Shown here piece by piece: positions 47,254 through 55,161 of a stretch of 64,000 nt of DNA (its first letter is position 1; every line of letters begins with the position of its first letter). The DNA is taken from positions 1,922,001 to 1,986,000 of the forward strand of contig NZ_CP085345.1 of NCBI RefSeq assembly GCF_020618415.1, given 5' to 3'. Position numbers and translations under genes: made by a program. This DNA comes from Cupriavidus sp. MP-37 (GTDB lineage Bacteria > Pseudomonadota > Gammaproteobacteria > Burkholderiales > Burkholderiaceae). The notes below the pieces were generated by a model. The model ran no database searches. It was not told the origin of the DNA and saw only the letters and a list, made by a program, of their open reading frames with translations.

Positions 47254-47877
47254 TCAGTACATGCCGGTGCGCGCCATGAACGCATCCAGCGTCCAGCCGC
47301 GTCCGAGCATCAGCATCCGCGTATGCAGCCCTTCCCGCGTGGCCGCATCGACAGCATCGCCGAGCCACGTCAGCGTCTTGCTGCGCAAATCGACATAGCC
47401 CATGGCGTAGTCCGGCGCCAGTGCCTGCCACAAGGCGTGGGCCCCGGCCGACTGCCGCGCGCCGCTCAGCAGGCATAGCCCGCCGTCCAGTGCCCAGCGA
47501 TATAAGGCCCGCGCCAGGCCGCGGCGCTGGTAAGCGGGCGCAAACTTGCTATGCGGCGCCCGCACCCACGGATCGGCCCGGCGGCCGACCTCTATCAGCC
47601 GGTTGAAGACGGTATAACCGGCCAGCCGGCGCTGCATCACGTCTTCCACATACACGTAGTACTCGCCGTCGGCCTCGCGGTAGCGCAGGCGCAGGCCAGG
47701 CGCGCCCGCCGGCAGCGCGGGCATCGCATGGAGGCGGTCGCCCGGCCGGACAAGGCGGCCGTGCAGGGTGTCGAGCTCGCGCTCGATCTCGGCCGGCGCC
47801 AGTTCAACGTCGATGCGCAGTTCGAGCGCGCGCGGCAGCGCCGGCGCCGGCAGGCGCAGGGCATGGAAATTGGCCAT
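47254..47877 (-). CDS. GNAT-like acetyltransferase-fold protein
   Basis: 207 residues. The segment SKFAPAYQRRGLARALYRWALDGG resembles the acetyl-CoA pyrophosphate loop (QRRGLA) of GNAT enzymes, preceded by central strands (EYYVYVEDVMQRRLAGYTVFNRL). The C-terminal third could complete the fold. Substrate unknown and family membership moderately certain. It follows a 24-codon reading frame by 18 bases and has a GGGAGA site. It is convergent with the 69-residue protein. Confidence 0.65.
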   Translation of the reverse strand: MANFHALRLPAPALPRALELRIDVELAPAEIERELDTLHGRLVRPGDRLHAMPALPAGAPGLRLRYREADGEYYVYVEDVMQRRLAGYTVFNRLIEVGRRADPWVRAPHSKFAPAYQRRGLARALYRWALDGGLCLLSGARQSAGAHALWQALAPDYAMGYVDLRSKTLTWLGDAVDAATREGLHTRMLMLGRGWTLDAFMARTGMY

Positions 47878-47895
47878 GGAACGTCTCCCGACCGC

Positions 47896-47970
47896 TCAGG
47901 GATTGAGGATCAGGTAGAGGGCGGCGAGCGCCACCATGGCGCACAAGGTGTGGCGGTAGAGCGGTGACAT
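47896..47970 (-). CDS. Possible 24-residue single-helix membrane peptide
   Basis: A short frame MSPLYRHTLCAMVALAALYL plus four residues lies directly upstream of the GNAT-like gene with an AGGAGA ribosome site 9 bases before the ATG. Residues 9-22 are a continuous hydrophobic stretch after a basic YRH, suiting a membrane-inserted micropeptide or a leader peptide that couples translation to the next gene. Too short for homology by eye; supported by the ribosome site, spacing and composition only. Confidence 0.4.
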   Translation of the reverse strand: MSPLYRHTLCAMVALAALYLILNP

Positions 47971-48456
47971 GTCTGGCTTTCTCCTGGCTGCATGATCGAG
48001 CGGGTGCCGGATGGCATCCGCGACATGGGCCGTGCGGGAAAGCTCAGGGCTGGAGGGTGGCGCCCCGAACTGCCCGCACGGCCAGGAAAAGCACGGCGCG
48101 GCGGACCTGGCTGCAGGCGGGGAAGTGCCTGGCCGGGTCAAGGGCAAGGCCCCGCTGCGCGGCGCGCACGCACACGCCTGCCGCCGGCCGGGCCGGGCGG
48201 TTCAGGGGGGCGGAACGGGCAACGCAGGGCATGGAGGCTGGGGCGCAAGGGTTCGAAGGAACATTGCTTATGCCACACTTCATCGGGAATGTCCAGTCAA
48301 GTTACCGGCTTCCGCGGCGAACTCCGTTCTACTTCGTGCTGCCATCCTGGGCTGCGCGCGCGCAGGACGGGGTCGACGTCATCGTTCATTGTGAACACTG
48401 TCTACATGTACTAGACTCGGAAACATCGTTTCCCCGGCCTTGTTGCAGGAGCCAAG
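47971..48456. promoter_or_regulatory. Intergenic region with candidate promoter for the BNR/MoaD-like pair
   Basis: No gene is seen in this 486-base stretch. Near its end TTGTGA (48389-48394) and TAGACT (48412-48417) are separated by 17 bases, a plausible sigma70 promoter 40 bases before the BNR gene. The dyad GTTCA-TTG-TGAAC (48385-48397) overlaps the -35 element and may be an operator. Confidence 0.35.
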
Positions 48457-49629
48457 ATGACGACTTCCCCCACTCCCGAAATCGCCCGCCAGGACGCGGA
48501 GACCGGCCCGGTCAGGCTGCTGGTGGCCACCACCAAGGGCGCCTGGTTCCTGACCAGCGACGCCGCGCGCCGCAGCTGGCAGATCGAAGGCCCGACCTTC
48601 CTCGGCCATACCATCCACCATATCGTGCAGGACCCGCGCGAGCCGTCGCGCCTGCTGATGGCGGCCCGCACCGGCCACCTGGGCCCGACCGTGTTCCGCT
48701 CCACCGACGGCGGCCGCAACTGGACCGAGGCGGCGCGCCCGCCCGCGTTCGACAAGGCGGCGCAGGGCGAGGCCGGCCGCGTCGTCGACCATGTGTTCTG
48801 GCTCACGCCCGGCCATGCCAGCGAGTCCGGCACGTGGTACGCCGGCACCTCGCCGCAGGGCCTGTTCCGCAGTGCCGACCATGGCGCGACCTGGGAGCCG
48901 GTGCGCGGCTTCAATGACCATCCGATGTGGCGCGCCTGGACCGGCGGCGAGCAGGACGGCACCCCGGACGGTCCCAAGCTGCATTCCGTGCTGGTCGATC
49001 CGCGCGACGCGCGCCACCTGTATATCGGCATGTCCAGCGGCGGCGTGTTCGAGAGCACCGACGCCGGCGCCGACTGGAAGCCGCTCAACCGCGGCAGCAT
49101 CGCCAATTTCCTGCCCGATCCGAATCCGGAATACGGCCAGGACCCGCACTGCATGCTGCAGCATCCCGCCAACCCTGACCTGCTGTACCAGCAGAACCAT
49201 TGCGGCATCTACCGGATGGACCGCCGCGAAGGCGTGTGGAAACGCATCGGCGAGGCGATGCCGGCCGAGGTGGGCGACATCGGCTTCCCGATCGTGGCGC
49301 ATCCGCGCGACCCGCGCACGGTGTGGGTGTTCCCGATGGACGGCAGCGATGTGTGGCCGCGCGTCAGCCCGGGCGGCCGGCCCGCCGCCTATGTCACGCG
49401 CGACGGCGGCGAGACCTGGCAGCGCCAGGACCGCGGCCTGCCGCCCGAACAGGGCTGGTTCACGGTCAAGCGGCAGGCCATGGCCACCGACGGCCATGCG
49501 CCGGTGGGCGTGTACTTCGGCACCACCGGCGGCGAACTGTGGGCCAGCGCCGACGAGGGCGAGGCCTGGCAATGCATCGCCCGCAACCTGCCGCAGATCT
49601 ACGCGGTCAGCGTGGCGCGCCCGGCCTGA
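48457..49629 (+). CDS. BNR/sialidase-type beta-propeller protein
   Basis: 390 residues with repeated Asp-box (BNR) motifs: STDGGRNWTE, SADHGATWEP, STDAGADWKP, TRDGGETWQR and SADEGEAWQC. Such S-x-D-x-G-x-x-W repeats build sialidase- or VPS10-like propellers, but no catalytic arginine triad can be claimed. No signal peptide, so probably cytoplasmic, unlike secreted sialidases. It is followed 29 bases later by a MoaD/ThiS-like protein, and similar pairs are found in other bacteria. Role unknown; a partner or target of the ubiquitin-like protein is an attractive inference. Confidence 0.85.
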   Translation: MTTSPTPEIARQDAETGPVRLLVATTKGAWFLTSDAARRSWQIEGPTFLGHTIHHIVQDPREPSRLLMAARTGHLGPTVFRSTDGGRNWTEAARPPAFDKAAQGEAGRVVDHVFWLTPGHASESGTWYAGTSPQGLFRSADHGATWEPVRGFNDHPMWRAWTGGEQDGTPDGPKLHSVLVDPRDARHLYIGMSSGGVFESTDAGADWKPLNRGSIANFLPDPNPEYGQDPHCMLQHPANPDLLYQQNHCGIYRMDRREGVWKRIGEAMPAEVGDIGFPIVAHPRDPRTVWVFPMDGSDVWPRVSPGGRPAAYVTRDGGETWQRQDRGLPPEQGWFTVKRQAMATDGHAPVGVYFGTTGGELWASADEGEAWQCIARNLPQIYAVSVARPA

Positions 49630-49658
49630 GCGCCAGCCGCCGCTCCGGAGGATTTCCC

Positions 49659-49919
49659 ATGCAGGTCCGTATCGCGACGCCGCTGTTTTCCTATACCGGA
49701 CAGCGCGAGTACGTCGAGGCCCGCGGCGCCAGCATTGCCGAGCTGCTCGACGATCTCGACCGCCAGTTTCCCGGCATGCGTTTTCGCATCGTCGACGAAC
49801 AGGGCAAGCTGCGGCCGTATATCCGCGTCTTCGTCAATCGCACCCAGCTGATGCGGCTCGATGCGCCGCTGCAGGAGACCGACGAGGTCCATATCCTGCA
49901 GGCGCTGGCCGGGGGCTAG
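49659..49919 (+). CDS. MoaD/ThiS family ubiquitin-like sulfur-carrier protein
   Basis: 86-residue beta-grasp protein ending in the diglycine ALAGG that is adenylated and thiocarboxylated in MoaD, ThiS and related carriers. Core segments EYVEARGASIAELLDDLDRQFPGM and IRVFVNRTQLMRLDAPLQETDEVHILQALAGG fit the family. It is preceded by a GGAGG site and translated right after the BNR gene. No MoaE, ThiG or E1-like activating gene adjoins, so it is not obviously the molybdopterin or thiamin protein. Sulfur transfer or protein conjugation are both possible. Confidence 0.87.
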   Translation: MQVRIATPLFSYTGQREYVEARGASIAELLDDLDRQFPGMRFRIVDEQGKLRPYIRVFVNRTQLMRLDAPLQETDEVHILQALAGG

Positions 49920-50060
49920 CCCCCGGCCGCGGCGCCGCTCAACTCCCCGTGCCCCCGGCCGATATCCAGTCAGTAACCCTGCCGTGCGCCATCCGCCGCG
50001 GCCGCAGGCAGATGACCACGATGGCGGCAACACACCACACGCACGGCACGGGAGCGACGC

Positions 50061-51053
50061 ATGAGCAGTTCCATGAGGGACATCGACGAACGGACTAACC
50101 TCACCAACAACAACCAGTTCGAGCTGCTGCTGTTCCGGCTCGGCGAGGCGCAGCATTCCGGCCAGTCGGAGCTGTTCGGCATCAATGTCTTCAAGGTGCG
50201 CGAGATCCTGGTGATGCCGCCGGTGACGACCGTGGTCGGCGCCGACCCGTCGATCCTGGGCATGGCCGATATCCGCGGCCAGGTGATTCCGGTGATCGAC
50301 CTGCCGCGGCTGGTGGGCTGCAAGCCGCGCGGCGGCCTGGGCATCCTGCTGGTGACGGAATACGCGCGCTCGACCCAGGGCTTTGCGGTCGAAGCGGTCG
50401 AGGAAATCGTGCGGCTGGAATGGAACCAGGTGCATTCGGCCGAGGCCAGCGTGCGCACCGGCCATGTGACCAGCATCGCCAAGCTGGAAGGCGGCGCGGA
50501 AGCAGGCGCCGAAGCCGGGACGGAAGCGGGCGCAGACGCCGCGCGCCTGGTGCAGGTGCTCGACGTCGAGCAGATCCTGCGCGACGTGCTGCCGACGCGC
50601 CAGCCAGACGTCGATCCGGGCGAGGTCGGGCCGCAGCTGCAACTGCGCCCGGGCGCCAGGGTGATCGCCGCCGACGACTCGGCGCTGGCGCGCGGGCTGA
50701 TCGAGCAGGGCCTGAAGGCGCTGGGTGCGCCGGTGGTGATGACCAAGTCGGGCAAGGAGGCCTGGGAACTCCTGGACCGCATCGCGGCCGAGGCCGCCAG
50801 CCAGGGTCGCGCGGTCCAGGACGACGTGGCGCTGGTGCTGACCGACCTGGAAATGCCCGAGATGGACGGCTTTACCCTGACCCGCAAGATCAAGGCCGAC
50901 AGCCGGCTGAAATCGCTGCCGGTGGTGATTCACTCATCACTGTCGGGCGAGGCCAGCGAAGAGCATGTGCGCAAGGTCGGGGCCGACGCCTATGTGGCCA
51001 AGTTTGTCGCCAAGGAACTGGCCGACACCATCCGCGCGGTGCTGACGCGCTAA
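50061..51053 (+). CDS. cheV: CheV-type chemotaxis coupling protein
   Basis: 330 residues: an N-terminal CheW-like domain (about 18-175) and a C-terminal response-regulator receiver domain (about 198-328). The receiver has acidic residues D205-D206, phosphoacceptor D262 (VLTDLEMPEMDGF) and a late lysine in AYVAKFVAKEL. CheV links receptors to CheA and adapts by phosphorylation. An EAG-repeat stretch (residues about 146-158) interrupts the CheW-like part and looks like a recent repeat expansion. No other che genes are nearby, although a chemoreceptor is at 2275. Confidence 0.92.
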   Translation: MSSSMRDIDERTNLTNNNQFELLLFRLGEAQHSGQSELFGINVFKVREILVMPPVTTVVGADPSILGMADIRGQVIPVIDLPRLVGCKPRGGLGILLVTEYARSTQGFAVEAVEEIVRLEWNQVHSAEASVRTGHVTSIAKLEGGAEAGAEAGTEAGADAARLVQVLDVEQILRDVLPTRQPDVDPGEVGPQLQLRPGARVIAADDSALARGLIEQGLKALGAPVVMTKSGKEAWELLDRIAAEAASQGRAVQDDVALVLTDLEMPEMDGFTLTRKIKADSRLKSLPVVIHSSLSGEASEEHVRKVGADAYVAKFVAKELADTIRAVLTR

Positions 51054-51184
51054 ACCGCTTAGCCTGCGGCAGGCACAAAATGCAAGCGCCCGCAAGCATT
51101 CCCGTACGCCGCCTGGTTGCCTATAAAACGGGCACTCCAGCGCGTTCCAGTGCGGGCGCGCCTTTCGCGGTTGTCAAGATGGGG

Positions 51185-51208
51185 GATATCCACTGATCCT
51201 GTGGATAT
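51185..51208. repeat. Second copy of the GATATCCAC-N7-GTGGATAT palindrome
   Basis: GATATCCAC (51185-51193), seven bases, GTGGATAT (51201-51208). Same arms and spacing as the copy at 43104, but with a different spacer and without the outer symmetric C. A further half site TGTGGACA follows at 51213-51220. Confidence 0.8.
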
Positions 51209-51240
51209 TTCCTGTGGACAAGTGGAGCCCGCCGGTGCGC

Positions 51241-51272
51241 TCCCGGCCGGCATCAGGCGATGCCGGCCGGGA
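51241..51272. terminator. Strong hairpin between convergent cheV and peroxiredoxin genes
   Basis: A perfect 14-base-pair stem, TCCCGGCCGGCATC with GATGCCGGCCGGGA, and an AGGC loop. There is no T-run on either side. Its position between convergent stop codons suggests a bidirectional transcription barrier. Confidence 0.55.
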
Positions 51273-51378
51273 AGCCCCGACCGCGGCCTGGCGCGGGCTC
51301 CGCGCCGCCGCGCTCCCTGGCGCCGCTCCTCGCTCTCCCCTGTTTCCCTCCTGTCCGCGCCCGTCCGTCGCCGTTGCG

Positions 51379-52035
51379 TTACTTGGGCTGGGCCACCGTG
51401 CGCAGGTAAGGCTTCAGCGTCTTGAAGCCCTGTGGGTATTTCTTGCTGGCCTCCTCGTCCGAGACCGAGGTCGGGATGATGACGTCCTCGCCCGGCTTCC
51501 AGTTCACCGGCGTGGCCACGGTGTGCTTCGCATTGAGCTGCAGCGAATCGAGCAGCCGCAGCACCTCGTCGAAATTGCGTCCCGCGCTCATCGGGTACAC
51601 CAGCATCGCCTTCACCTTCTTGTCCGGGCCGATGATGAACACCGAGCGGATGGTGGCGTTGTCCACCGCGGTGCGCGGCCCGCTGCCGCTGGCCTCGGGA
51701 TGGATCATGTCGTAGAGCTTGGCAACCTTCAGGTCGGCATCGCCGATCATCGGATAGTTGACGGTACAGCCCTGCGTTTCCTCGATGTCCTTGACCCAGC
51801 GCTGGTGGTCGCCCACCGGATCGATGCTCAGTCCGATGATCTTGGTATTGCGCTTGTCGAACTCGGGCTTGAGCCGGGCCATGTAGCCCAGCTCGGTGGT
51901 GCACACCGGCGTGAAGTCCTTGGGATGCGAGAACAGGATGGCCCAGCCGTCGCCGATCCACTCATGGAAGTTGATCGTGCCTTCCGTGGTCTCGGCGGTG
52001 AAATCAGGGGCTTGCTCGCCCAGTCGAATCGCCAT
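51379..52035 (-). CDS. 1-Cys peroxiredoxin (Prx6-type)
   Basis: 218-residue thiol peroxidase that reduces H2O2 or alkyl hydroperoxides. The peroxidatic cysteine is C45 in HPKDFTPVCTTE. The C-terminal extension (VNWKPGEDVIIPTSVSDEEASKKYPQG in part) is the Prx6-class dimer domain. A second cysteine in TQGCTVNYP is not the resolving cysteine of 2-Cys enzymes. The ATG at 52035 begins the family-typical MAIRLGEQAPDF; the frame continues upstream without meaning. It stands next to a UspA gene on the same strand, suggesting a small stress unit. Confidence 0.93.
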   Translation of the reverse strand: MAIRLGEQAPDFTAETTEGTINFHEWIGDGWAILFSHPKDFTPVCTTELGYMARLKPEFDKRNTKIIGLSIDPVGDHQRWVKDIEETQGCTVNYPMIGDADLKVAKLYDMIHPEASGSGPRTAVDNATIRSVFIIGPDKKVKAMLVYPMSAGRNFDEVLRLLDSLQLNAKHTVATPVNWKPGEDVIIPTSVSDEEASKKYPQGFKTLKPYLRTVAQPK

Positions 52036-52139
52036 GGTTGCGCTCCTTGCAGTTGGCTTGGTTTGGAATCGCGCGTCGCCGCGCACGCTTGCCCGCTATC
52101 CCGCCTATCTCGCCCATCCCGCCATCACCCGGTCCGCCG

Positions 52140-52577
52140 CTAGCGGAACACCAGCACCGGGATCGTGCTGTGGGTCAGCACCTTGTGCGTCTCGCTGCCG
52201 ATCAGCAGCGCCTGCAGCCCGCGCTTGCCATGCGACGACATCACGATCAGGTCGCAACCGCGCTGCTGCGCGCACGCGATGATCGCCTGCCACGGATGGT
52301 CGTCGGTGGCGGTGACGGTGTCGCACGGCACGCCGGCCTGCGCCGCGGTGTGGCTGAGCGCGGCCAGGAAGGTGTCGGCGTGGCGCGCGGCCTCGGCGGC
52401 GAAGTTGCCCTTGGTGTCTTGCAGGCTGGTCAGCCGGTAGGTCAGCACGTGGTACTCGGGAAGCACATGCAGCCCGGTCACGCGGGCGCCTATGCGGCCG
52501 GCGAATGCCATCGCGCGGCCCACCATGGCTTCGGCGCGCGGGGAGCCGTCGGTCGGTACTAGGAGGTGCCTGAACAT
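52140..52577 (-). CDS. Universal stress protein, UspA family
   Basis: 145-residue UspA-fold protein with N-terminal HLLVPTDGSPRAEAMV and the nucleotide-binding loop SSHGKRGLQALLIGSETHKVL. ATP binding is likely since the G-x2-G-x9-G-S/T spacing is kept. ATG 52577 is chosen; the frame extends upstream to 52739 without protein-like sequence. TATACT on the minus strand at 52654-52649 could be its -10 element. It precedes the peroxiredoxin gene by 104 bases. Confidence 0.92.
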   Translation of the reverse strand: MFRHLLVPTDGSPRAEAMVGRAMAFAGRIGARVTGLHVLPEYHVLTYRLTSLQDTKGNFAAEAARHADTFLAALSHTAAQAGVPCDTVTATDDHPWQAIIACAQQRGCDLIVMSSHGKRGLQALLIGSETHKVLTHSTIPVLVFR

Positions 52578-52792
52578 GATGAGCCTCCGCTTGCAGAGAG
52601 ATACCGCGCCAGCCGGGCGCGTCCGCGCACTGGCGGGCGAGCCAATCCAGTATAGGAATTGCGCGGCATAAGGAACAGGGCGCCAGGGCGGCCGGAGCGC
52701 GTCCGCGCACATGGCCGGCGGCCGGCCGGGCATTAACATCCTGTTATCATCCGATGCACCTGTACCCCCGCACCGATGGAAGGGACTGACGC

Positions 52793-54478
52793 ATGATTGC
52801 GCTGCGCGAAGCTTGGCTGGCCGGATTGTTCCGCCGCGGCAACTGGCTGCCGAACCTGGTGTCGGGCGTGATCGTAGGGGTGGTGGCGCTGCCGCTGGCG
52901 ATGGCGTTCGCGATTGCCTCGGGCGCCAAGCCGGAGCAGGGCTTGTACACGGCCATCGTCGCCGGGCTGGCGGTGTCGCTGTTCGGCGGCAGCCGGCTGC
53001 AGATCGCCGGGCCCACCGGCGCCTTTATCGTGGTGCTGGCCGCGGTCACGGCGCGCCACGGCATCGACGGCCTGCAGCTCGCCACGCTGATGGCAGGCCT
53101 GATCCTGCTGGCGATGGGACTGACACGGCTGGGCGGCGTGATCCGCTACATCCCGGCGCCGGTGATCGTCGGCTTCACCGCAGGCATCGGCGTGATCATC
53201 TTTGTCGGCCAGTGGCGCGATTTCTTCGGCCTGCCGCCGGTGGCCGGCGCGCATTTCCACGAAAAGCTCTGGCACCTGCTGCAGGCGCTGCCGCAATGGC
53301 ACCCGGCCACCACCGCGCTGGCGCTGGGCAGCCTGGCGCTGGTGGTGGGCGCGCCGCGCGTGCGCTGGCTGCGGCGCGTGCCGGGGCCGCTGGTGGCGCT
53401 GGTGGCCGCCACCGCGGCGCAGGCGCTGTTCCGCTTCGACGGCGTGGCTACCATCGGCACCGCCTTCGGCGGCCTGCCGCGCGGCTTGCCGGTGCCGGCG
53501 CTGCCGGAGGTTTCGCTGGCGCGCGTGCTGGAGCTGGCCGGACCCGCGTTCACCATCGCCATGCTCGGCGCGATCGAATCGTTGCTGTCGGCGGTAGTGG
53601 CCGATGGCATGGCGGGCACCCGGCATGACTCCAACCAGGAACTGGTGGGACAGGGCATTGCCAACGTGCTGGCGCCGCTGTTCGGCGGGTTTGCCGCCAC
53701 CGGCGCGATCGCGCGCACCGCCACCAATATCCGCAACGGTGGCAACAGCCCGCTCGCCGGCGTGGTGCACGCGCTCACGCTGGTGCTGGTGCTGCTGTTC
53801 CTGGCGCCGCTCGCGGCCAGCGTGCCGCTGGCCGCGCTGGCCGCGATCCTGTTCGTGGTGGCGTACAACATGAGCGAGATGCGCCAGTTTGCGCGCATGG
53901 TGCGGCGCGCGCCGCGCGCCGATGTCGCGATCCTGCTGATCACCTTTACGCTGACGGTGCTGACCGACCTGGTGGTGGCGGTCAATATCGGCGTGATCCT
54001 GGCCATGCTGCAGTTCCTGCGGCGCATGTCGGCATCGGTGGAGGTAGCACCGCAGGCCGCCGAGGCCGTGGCGCGCGAGCTGGGCGATGCGGGCACCGGC
54101 GCGGCGGCGCCGATGCCGCCGGGCGTGCTGGTCTATGTCATCGACGGCCCGTTCTTCTTCGGCGCGGTCGAGGCCTGCGAACGTGCGCTGGTGCAGACCC
54201 ATACCGAGCCGCGCGTGCTGCTGATCCGCCTGGGCCGCGTGCCCTTCATGGACATGACCGGGCTGCAGACGCTCGAGGCGGTGATCGTCACGCTGCAGAA
54301 GCGCGGCGTCGCGGTGGTGCTGGCCGAAGCCAACGCGCGGGTCAGGGAAAAGCTGGCGCGCGCCGGCGTGCTGGCGGCGCTGGGTGAGGGCAACTATGCG
54401 GATTCGCTGGCGCAGGCGGCGCAACGCTGCGCCGCGCTGGCCGGTGACGCGCCAGGCGCGGGCAACGCCCCGCGCTGA
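52793..54478 (+). CDS. SulP family anion transporter with STAS domain
   Basis: 561-residue SLC26/SulP carrier. About twelve helices cover residues 20-420, with the conserved FGGSRLQIAGPTGAFIVVLAAV and NQELVGQGIANVLAPLFGGFAATGAIARTATNIR segments. The C-terminal STAS domain (about 445-550) contains LIRLGRVPFMDMTGLQTLEAV. Substrates in the family are sulfate, bicarbonate or C4-dicarboxylates; none can be fixed here. Its stop is one base from the end of the convergent ribbon-helix-helix gene. Confidence 0.9.
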   Translation: MIALREAWLAGLFRRGNWLPNLVSGVIVGVVALPLAMAFAIASGAKPEQGLYTAIVAGLAVSLFGGSRLQIAGPTGAFIVVLAAVTARHGIDGLQLATLMAGLILLAMGLTRLGGVIRYIPAPVIVGFTAGIGVIIFVGQWRDFFGLPPVAGAHFHEKLWHLLQALPQWHPATTALALGSLALVVGAPRVRWLRRVPGPLVALVAATAAQALFRFDGVATIGTAFGGLPRGLPVPALPEVSLARVLELAGPAFTIAMLGAIESLLSAVVADGMAGTRHDSNQELVGQGIANVLAPLFGGFAATGAIARTATNIRNGGNSPLAGVVHALTLVLVLLFLAPLAASVPLAALAAILFVVAYNMSEMRQFARMVRRAPRADVAILLITFTLTVLTDLVVAVNIGVILAMLQFLRRMSASVEVAPQAAEAVARELGDAGTGAAAPMPPGVLVYVIDGPFFFGAVEACERALVQTHTEPRVLLIRLGRVPFMDMTGLQTLEAVIVTLQKRGVAVVLAEANARVREKLARAGVLAALGEGNYADSLAQAAQRCAALAGDAPGAGNAPR

Positions 54479-54479
54479 G

Positions 54480-54674
54480 CTACTTCTTCTGGCGCGTGCT
54501 GCCGGCCGGTTTGGGCTTGGTGGCGTAATCCACGCCATGCTGCGCCAGGTAGTCGCGGATCAGCTGGCGCACGACCTGCGACGGCGTCAGGTCCTGCGCG
54601 GCGCACAGCGTTTCAAAGGCCTTCTTCTTGACCGGATCGATCAGGATGGTCAGGCGGGCGGTCTTGGATTCCAT
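54480..54674 (-). CDS. Ribbon-helix-helix (CopG-like) DNA-binding protein
   Basis: 64 residues. The order strand (TARLTILIDP), helix (VKKKAFETLCAAQ), turn, helix (TPSQVVRQLIRDYLAQHG) matches the RHH fold of CopG/Arc-like repressors. The basic tail ATKPKPAGSTRQKK follows. No toxin gene accompanies it, so it is not an obvious antitoxin. It is convergent with sulP and lies before the REP-like/IS region. Confidence 0.75.
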   Translation of the reverse strand: MESKTARLTILIDPVKKKAFETLCAAQDLTPSQVVRQLIRDYLAQHGVDYATKPKPAGSTRQKK

Positions 54675-54780
54675 GAGGGTGTGCGGCGGTCCGGGCCGGG
54701 GATGGCGGCGGGGATGGGATGGGCATTATATACACCGCCACTGGAGTGCCCGGCAGCCGTTCGGACGCGGGCGGTTTGCG

Positions 54781-54880
54781 CCCCTCTCCCGCTTGCGGGA
54801 GAGGGGCGGGGGTGAGGGCGGGCGTGTGGCAAGCGCGAGGCGTTCGAACTTCGTGGAAGCTCCCGCCCTCACCCCAACCC
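54781..54880. repeat. REP-like composite repeat, left part, interrupted by the IS
   Basis: The palindrome CCCCTCTCCCGC-TT-inverse (54781-54806) is followed by GGGGGTGAGGGCG, a spacer with TTCGTGGAAGCTCCCG and CCCTCACCCCAACCC, ending at 54880. In the intact relative at 29036-29143 the next bases form the second palindrome. Here that palindrome resumes only at 56318, after the insertion sequence. Confidence 0.85.
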
Positions 54881-54948
54881 TTATATGAACACCGCCCCGG
54901 TTGCAAGGTTTTGGAACCAGCTTGACGTCGCAGGATGGGGCTGCTGCC

Positions 54949-55054
54949 TTATATCCGGCCTGGAGCGAGTACTTGTTCTCGCGGGCCACAATGGAAGCTG
55001 CTGAGAACCGTCCTCAATCTCTCGCCACGGGCTTGTAAGCCGCTTGGGTTGGGG
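54949..55054 (-). ncRNA. Candidate IS guide (bridge/seek) RNA
   Basis: The minus strand downstream of the transposase carries, 5' to 3', CCCCAACCC (55054-55046), hairpin GGCT-TACA-AGCC (55041-55030), and GCGAGAG (55025-55019). After these come TTCCAT (54996-54991), hairpin GCGAG/CTCGC (54982-54965) and ATATAA (54954-54949). The first pair matches the two target halves flanking the element (CCCCAACCC exactly, GGGAGAG six of seven). The second pair is exactly complementary to the terminal hexamers of the two ends, on opposite strands. This target-loop then donor-loop order is that of described IS110-family guide RNAs. The RNA's ends are not known. Confidence 0.55.
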
Positions 55055-55161
55055 CAGGTTTGGGTTCCCACGGTCCTACCTGTTTCGTCATTGCTGTTTC
55101 TTGCCTGTGCAGCCGTGAAGGTTAATCAAGCGCTGGTTAAGGGAAGGTGATGCCCCCCGGC

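Larger units (their letters stand above)
51054..51378. other. Convergent gap between cheV and the peroxiredoxin gene
   Basis: No gene is supported in these 325 bases. They contain the second copy of the GATATCCAC palindrome (51185-51208) and a very strong hairpin (51241-51272). The rest is GC-rich sequence without recognised signals. Confidence 0.55.

Noticed and set aside
46923..47285. A 120-codon minus-strand frame overlapping the 69-residue protein
   Set aside because: No ribosome site and a composition typical of antisense frames; the plus-strand small gene has the stronger initiation signal.
54480..54674. Antitoxin of a toxin-antitoxin pair
   Set aside because: The ribbon-helix-helix protein has no adjacent toxin gene: sulP is convergent and the other side is a repeat/IS region.
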